A stretch of 6,819 bases of DNA from Pseudomonadota bacterium (GTDB taxonomy: Bacteria > Desulfobacterota > WTBG01 > CAIYCZ01): NCBI GenBank assembly GCA_026388865.1, contig JAPLIX010000017.1, forward strand, positions 1 to 6,819, in the 5' to 3' direction. The notes beneath the pieces are model-generated. The model saw nothing but the letters and a program-made list of their open reading frames with translations. It had not been told where the DNA came from and searched no databases. The translations under genes were made by a program, and so were the position numbers. Shown one piece after another: positions 3,978-6,819 of the stretch. The first letter of the stretch is position 1. Each line of letters begins with the position of its first letter.

Positions 3978-5072
3978 TTATTCTATATACCCCAGCTGCC
4001 GCAGCTGCTCGCGGATAATGTTGTGTCCCTCCTCGGTCTCAAATACTTTATAGTGCTTAACGTGCATAAAGGCCTGCTGGTTTTGTTTCCATTGCTCCCG
4101 CTTGAAACTGTTTTTGTTCTCCAATGCTTTAATGATGAAGCCGCCGATATCCAAATCCAGCTCATAAAAACTGCCCCGGTAATGGATTTGCTTTATGACA
4201 CACGGCAGGCAGCGCTCACCGGATTTCTCTTCCAGGGTGATATCCTCCGGCCGTATCAAGAGCACGATATCGTTTCCGTTCGGGATATCGCTTATATTAT
4301 CTATTGAGTGGCGCGTATCCTTGATCATGATTCTGTTGTCGAGGATTGACGCATCGATAACATTTACCTGGCCGATAAAGCTTGCGACAAATTTGCTCCC
4401 CGGGTGCTCATAGACGTCATGGGCATCCCCCATCTGCTCGACCCGGCCTCTATTAATAATAACTATCTTGTCGGAAATCTCTATTGCCTCGCTCTGGTCA
4501 TGCGTGACAAACACGCTGGTTATATGCAGCTTATCATGAAGCTCCTTCAGCCATGCGGCCAGATTCTGCCTGACCTTCATATCAAGCGCGCCAAACGGCT
4601 CATCCAGCAGCAGCACTGCCGGCTCTGTTGCCAGGGTACGGGCAAGGGCGACCCGCTGGCGCTGGCCGCCGGACAACTGTGACGGATAGTGCTTTTCATA
4701 GCCCTGCAGCCTTACCAGATTAATCAGCTCGCTTACTTTTGCTGCAATCTCCTGTCTCGGCCGCTTCTGGATTTCAAGGCCGAATGCTATATTCTTCTCG
4801 ACAGTCATGTGCTTAAACAACGCGTAATGCTGAAAAACAAACCCGACTTTGCGCTGCTGCGCCGTAAGTTCGGTGACATTTCTTCCGGTTATGAATACCT
4901 CCCCGCGGTCAGGCGTTTCAAGGCCGGCAATAATCCGCAATATAGTGCTTTTGCCGGAACCGCTGGGACCAAGCAATGCAACCAGTTCGCCCTTCTCTAC
5001 ATTAAAACTGACGTTATCAACAGCACAGAAACTGCCAAAATATTTGGCTATGTTGCGTACCGCAATGGTCAT
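3978..5072 (-). CDS. cysA: Sulfate/thiosulfate import ATP-binding protein CysA (364 aa)
   Basis: This is the ATPase subunit of the sulfate ABC importer, bound to the cytosolic face of the CysT-CysW channel as a dimer. The nucleotide-binding motifs are intact and in order: Walker A GPSGSGKS at 35-42, Q-loop Q81, signature LSGGQ at 133-137, Walker B VLLLDEP at 153-159, D-loop GALD at 161-164 and H-loop histidine H191. Residues from about 235 to 345 form the C-terminal regulatory/TOBE-like region, with LLIRPEDITL near 271-280. The ATG start lies 3 bp after the cysW stop, with GAGAG overlapping the end of cysW as ribosome binding site, so translation is probably coupled. It is the last gene of the operon. 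ABC ATPases of this group also serve molybdate or polyamines; two separate permeases of CysT and CysW type favour sulfate. Confidence 0.93.
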   Translation of the reverse strand: MTIAVRNIAKYFGSFCAVDNVSFNVEKGELVALLGPSGSGKSTILRIIAGLETPDRGEVFITGRNVTELTAQQRKVGFVFQHYALFKHMTVEKNIAFGLEIQKRPRQEIAAKVSELINLVRLQGYEKHYPSQLSGGQRQRVALARTLATEPAVLLLDEPFGALDMKVRQNLAAWLKELHDKLHITSVFVTHDQSEAIEISDKIVIINRGRVEQMGDAHDVYEHPGSKFVASFIGQVNVIDASILDNRIMIKDTRHSIDNISDIPNGNDIVLLIRPEDITLEEKSGERCLPCVIKQIHYRGSFYELDLDIGGFIIKALENKNSFKREQWKQNQQAFMHVKHYKVFETEEGHNIIREQLRQLGYIE

Positions 5073-5075
5073 GGT

Positions 5076-5882
5076 TTAACTCTCGTTGGTGCGCCGGTTA
5101 AGGGTCTGCATGGTGATTAACAGGGTAAATGACAGTATTGCCAGGAGCAATGCTGCGGAATACGCAGCAGCATAATTAAAATCGGTAAATTCCTGATGGA
5201 TGTGCAGCGTGGCGGTCTGAGTCCGGTTGATGATATTGCCGCTTACCACGATAACCGCCCCGAACTCGCCTATTGACCGGGCAACGGTTAATGTTACACC
5301 GTAAATCAACCCCCACTTTACAGAGGGAAGTGTCACTCTCCAGAATGCCTGCCATGGCGAAGCTCCCAGCACATAGGCAGCTTCTTCCTGCTCAAGGCCG
5401 GCTTCGCGCAGTACCGGCATAACTTCACGGGCAACAAAGGGCAGCGTCACAAACAGGGTGGCTATAATCATGCCGGGAAGAGCATATATTATTTTTATGC
5501 CCTGCCCCTCAAACCAGCTCCCGATTAATCCATTTGGCCCAAACAGAATGATAAACATGAATCCTGTGACAATCGGTGAGACCGCGAACGGCAGATCAAG
5601 AAGACCCTCGATAAGCAGTTTGCCCCTGAATTTCTGTTTTACTAAAACCAGGGCAATGATTATTCCAAACACCGTATTAATGATTACCGCTGCTATGGTG
5701 ATCCAGAAGGTGAGTAAAAATGCGTGACGGGCATGAGGTGTATTTAATGATGACACAACAAGCGATAGTCCGCTTTTCACCGTCTCCTGAACAATCCCGT
5801 ACACTGGCAGCATGATCAGCACTGCAAACCAGCCGACCACCAGCATAATCAATAATAACCGGCCTGGATTATTAGTTTTCAT
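5076..5882 (-). CDS. cysW: Sulfate ABC transporter permease CysW (268 aa)
   Basis: This is one of two inner-membrane permease subunits of the sulfate importer. Hydrophobic segments appear near residues 8-30, 55-82, 100-116, 132-152, 190-215 and 238-258, consistent with the usual six helices. The cytosolic coupling loop (EAA motif) that docks on CysA is clear at 167-186, starting EEAAYVLGASPWQAFWRVTLP. SIGEFGAVIVVSGN at 203-216 and the preceding LPFAVSPIVTG block are typical of the CysT/CysW pair. The ATG at 5882 overlaps the last 11 bp of cysT, and a GGAA lies 8 nt upstream. CysA begins 3 bp after its TAA. CysW is assigned over CysT from gene order and from its position next to cysA; the paralogues are similar, so the W/T label is slightly less certain than the family. 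Confidence 0.92.
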   Translation of the reverse strand: MKTNNPGRLLLIMLVVGWFAVLIMLPVYGIVQETVKSGLSLVVSSLNTPHARHAFLLTFWITIAAVIINTVFGIIIALVLVKQKFRGKLLIEGLLDLPFAVSPIVTGFMFIILFGPNGLIGSWFEGQGIKIIYALPGMIIATLFVTLPFVAREVMPVLREAGLEQEEAAYVLGASPWQAFWRVTLPSVKWGLIYGVTLTVARSIGEFGAVIVVSGNIINRTQTATLHIHQEFTDFNYAAAYSAALLLAILSFTLLITMQTLNRRTNES

Positions 5883-6705
5883 GCCTTCTGTTCCAATACT
5901 GAATAAAATTCAACAGCAGTAATATTGCAAAGGAAAAAAACAGCAGCACCACTGACAACCCCAGCGCGCCCTGGGGGTTGTAGCTTTCAATTTCTCCGTA
6001 GATGTACACAGAAGCAACCTGGGTCCTGAAGGGAATGTTCCCCGCTACCATGATTATTGATCCAAACTCACCGAGCGCCCTGCTGAATGACAGTGCGGCC
6101 CCGGTCAGAATTGACGGCATAAGCGATGGCAGGACGATGCGGAAGAAGATGGTGGCGGAAGATGCGCCCAGGGTTTTTGCCGCTTCTTCCATATCCTGAT
6201 CCAGCTCTATTAACACCGGCTGCACGGCCCGGACAACAAAAGGAAAAGTGACAAACAGCAGCGCAAGAATTATGCCCGGGGTATTAAACATAACTTCTAT
6301 GTTATGGCCCTGTAAAAAACTCCCTATAACACTCCGGGGGCCGTAAAGGGCAACCAGCATAATGCCTGCCACAATGGTCGGCATGGCAAACGGCAGGTCA
6401 ATCAGCGCATCCATCACCTGTTTGCCCGGAAAGCTGTAGCGAACCAGCACCCAGGCCGTAGCAGTGCCGGTTACAATATTAATGAGCACCATGATGAAGG
6501 CCGTTACAATGGTGAGCCGTAGCGAGAACAGAGCCTGGGGTAATGTTATGTCTGCCCACAATGCGGTCAGCCCCCCCTGCAGCGAACGGACAATCATGAC
6601 AGTGATGGGCAGAATGATGAGCAGTCCTATATAGCCAAAGGACGCGCTTCTCAGAAGCGCATCTCCGCTCCTCATTTTAGGCCTGGGCAGAATGTTTTCT
6701 GTCAT
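5872..6705 (-). CDS. cysT: Sulfate ABC transporter permease CysT (CysU), 277 aa
   Basis: This is the second inner-membrane permease of the sulfate importer. Hydrophobic segments stand near residues 20-40, 62-88, 105-122, 142-162, 196-220 and 246-268. The coupling loop for CysA is at 173-193, starting EEAAKTLGASSATIFFRIVLP. Family blocks include LIDLPFAMPTIVAG at 101-114, YGPRSVIG at 121-128 and RALGEFGSIIMVAGNIPFRTQ at 209-229. Its ATG overlaps the stop codon of the upstream sulfate-binding protein as ATGA (6705-6702), a sign of translational coupling. The end overlaps cysW by 11 bp. The length fits the family, and no frameshift is seen. Confidence 0.93.
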   Translation of the reverse strand: MTENILPRPKMRSGDALLRSASFGYIGLLIILPITVMIVRSLQGGLTALWADITLPQALFSLRLTIVTAFIMVLINIVTGTATAWVLVRYSFPGKQVMDALIDLPFAMPTIVAGIMLVALYGPRSVIGSFLQGHNIEVMFNTPGIILALLFVTFPFVVRAVQPVLIELDQDMEEAAKTLGASSATIFFRIVLPSLMPSILTGAALSFSRALGEFGSIIMVAGNIPFRTQVASVYIYGEIESYNPQGALGLSVVLLFFSFAILLLLNFIQYWNRRHEN

Positions 6706-6819
6706 TTATCTGTGGCTAACTCTTCAATAATCTTTGTCCAGACGCCGTCCTTGCCATATATATCTTTTCCCACCTGGTCCCAACCGCCAAGGTAATTAGT
6801 ATCAAATAGATATTTGGGC
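6702..6819 (-). CDS. sbp: Periplasmic sulfate-binding protein, C-terminal fragment
   Basis: The right edge cuts this gene. Only the last 38 codons are visible, ending in a TGA at 6704-6702. The peptide contains LFDTNYLGGWDQVGKDIYGKDGVW, matching the conserved C-terminal LGGW block of sulfate-binding proteins, which in relatives is followed by a short FxxGGxF-like stretch. The protein would capture sulfate in the periplasm and deliver it to CysT/CysW. The location directly upstream of cysT, with a 4-base ATGA overlap, supports the same role. The fragment cannot tell Sbp (sulfate) from CysP (thiosulfate), so the symbol is tentative. The signal peptide and ligand residues lie outside the window. 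Confidence 0.82.
   Translation of the reverse strand, partial: PKYLFDTNYLGGWDQVGKDIYGKDGVWTKIIEELATDK

Noticed and set aside
1..6819. CRISPR array or phage structural genes
   Set aside because: No regularly spaced repeats and no capsid, tail, integrase or replication genes are visible on either strand.

Overview
This is a bacterial chromosomal window of ordinary housekeeping genes around a short AT-rich accessory stretch. CysTWA permeases, a short-form NadA, RarA and a 152-bp mini-repeat with CAGG(C/T)TGTTGAAAAA ends suggest a Gram-negative lineage of the Desulfobacterota/Nitrospirota type. That placement is a weak inference; the sequence does not fix the taxon. Core genes sampled by hand (5341-5640) are about 51% GC (152 of 300), while the islet gene sampled at 2761-3060 is about 37% (110 of 300).

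Layout. Positions 1-355 hold the 3' end of rarA (+). It converges, with 7 bp between stop codons, on a minus-strand pair: a MOSC-domain protein (1307-1750) followed by nadA (363-1283). A 78-aa cysteine-rich hypothetical protein (1952-2188, +) comes next. The -35 box of a strong tRNA promoter overlaps its stop codon. The promoter drives tRNA-Arg(CCT) at 2238-2312, which ends at a 12-bp-stem terminator.

The accessory stretch runs from about 2358 to 3817. A promoter (2559-2587) is followed by a 13-codon open frame with a consensus Shine-Dalgarno, and 4 nt later by an intrinsic terminator (2657-2693). Two overlapping genes of unknown function follow: a 121-aa protein with a short pentapeptide-repeat-like core (2728-3093) and a 189-aa protein with two N-terminal membrane segments and a charged cytosolic tail (3087-3656). 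I recognise neither. The order of promoter, mini-ORF, terminator, genes looks like an attenuated leader controlling the pair. The position beside a tRNA, the AT-rich composition and the bordering repeats fit a mobile or accessory islet. A defence or stress role is only a hypothesis.

Positions 3657-3969 hold repeat debris (a tandem 11-mer, a REP-like fragment, a hairpin) and then the 152-bp mini-element, whose right end lies 8 bp from the cysA stop codon. From 3978 to the right edge, on the minus strand, is a sulfate ABC importer operon in the order binding protein (C-terminus only), cysT, cysW, cysA. Its genes overlap or nearly touch, so they are probably co-transcribed from a promoter beyond the right edge.
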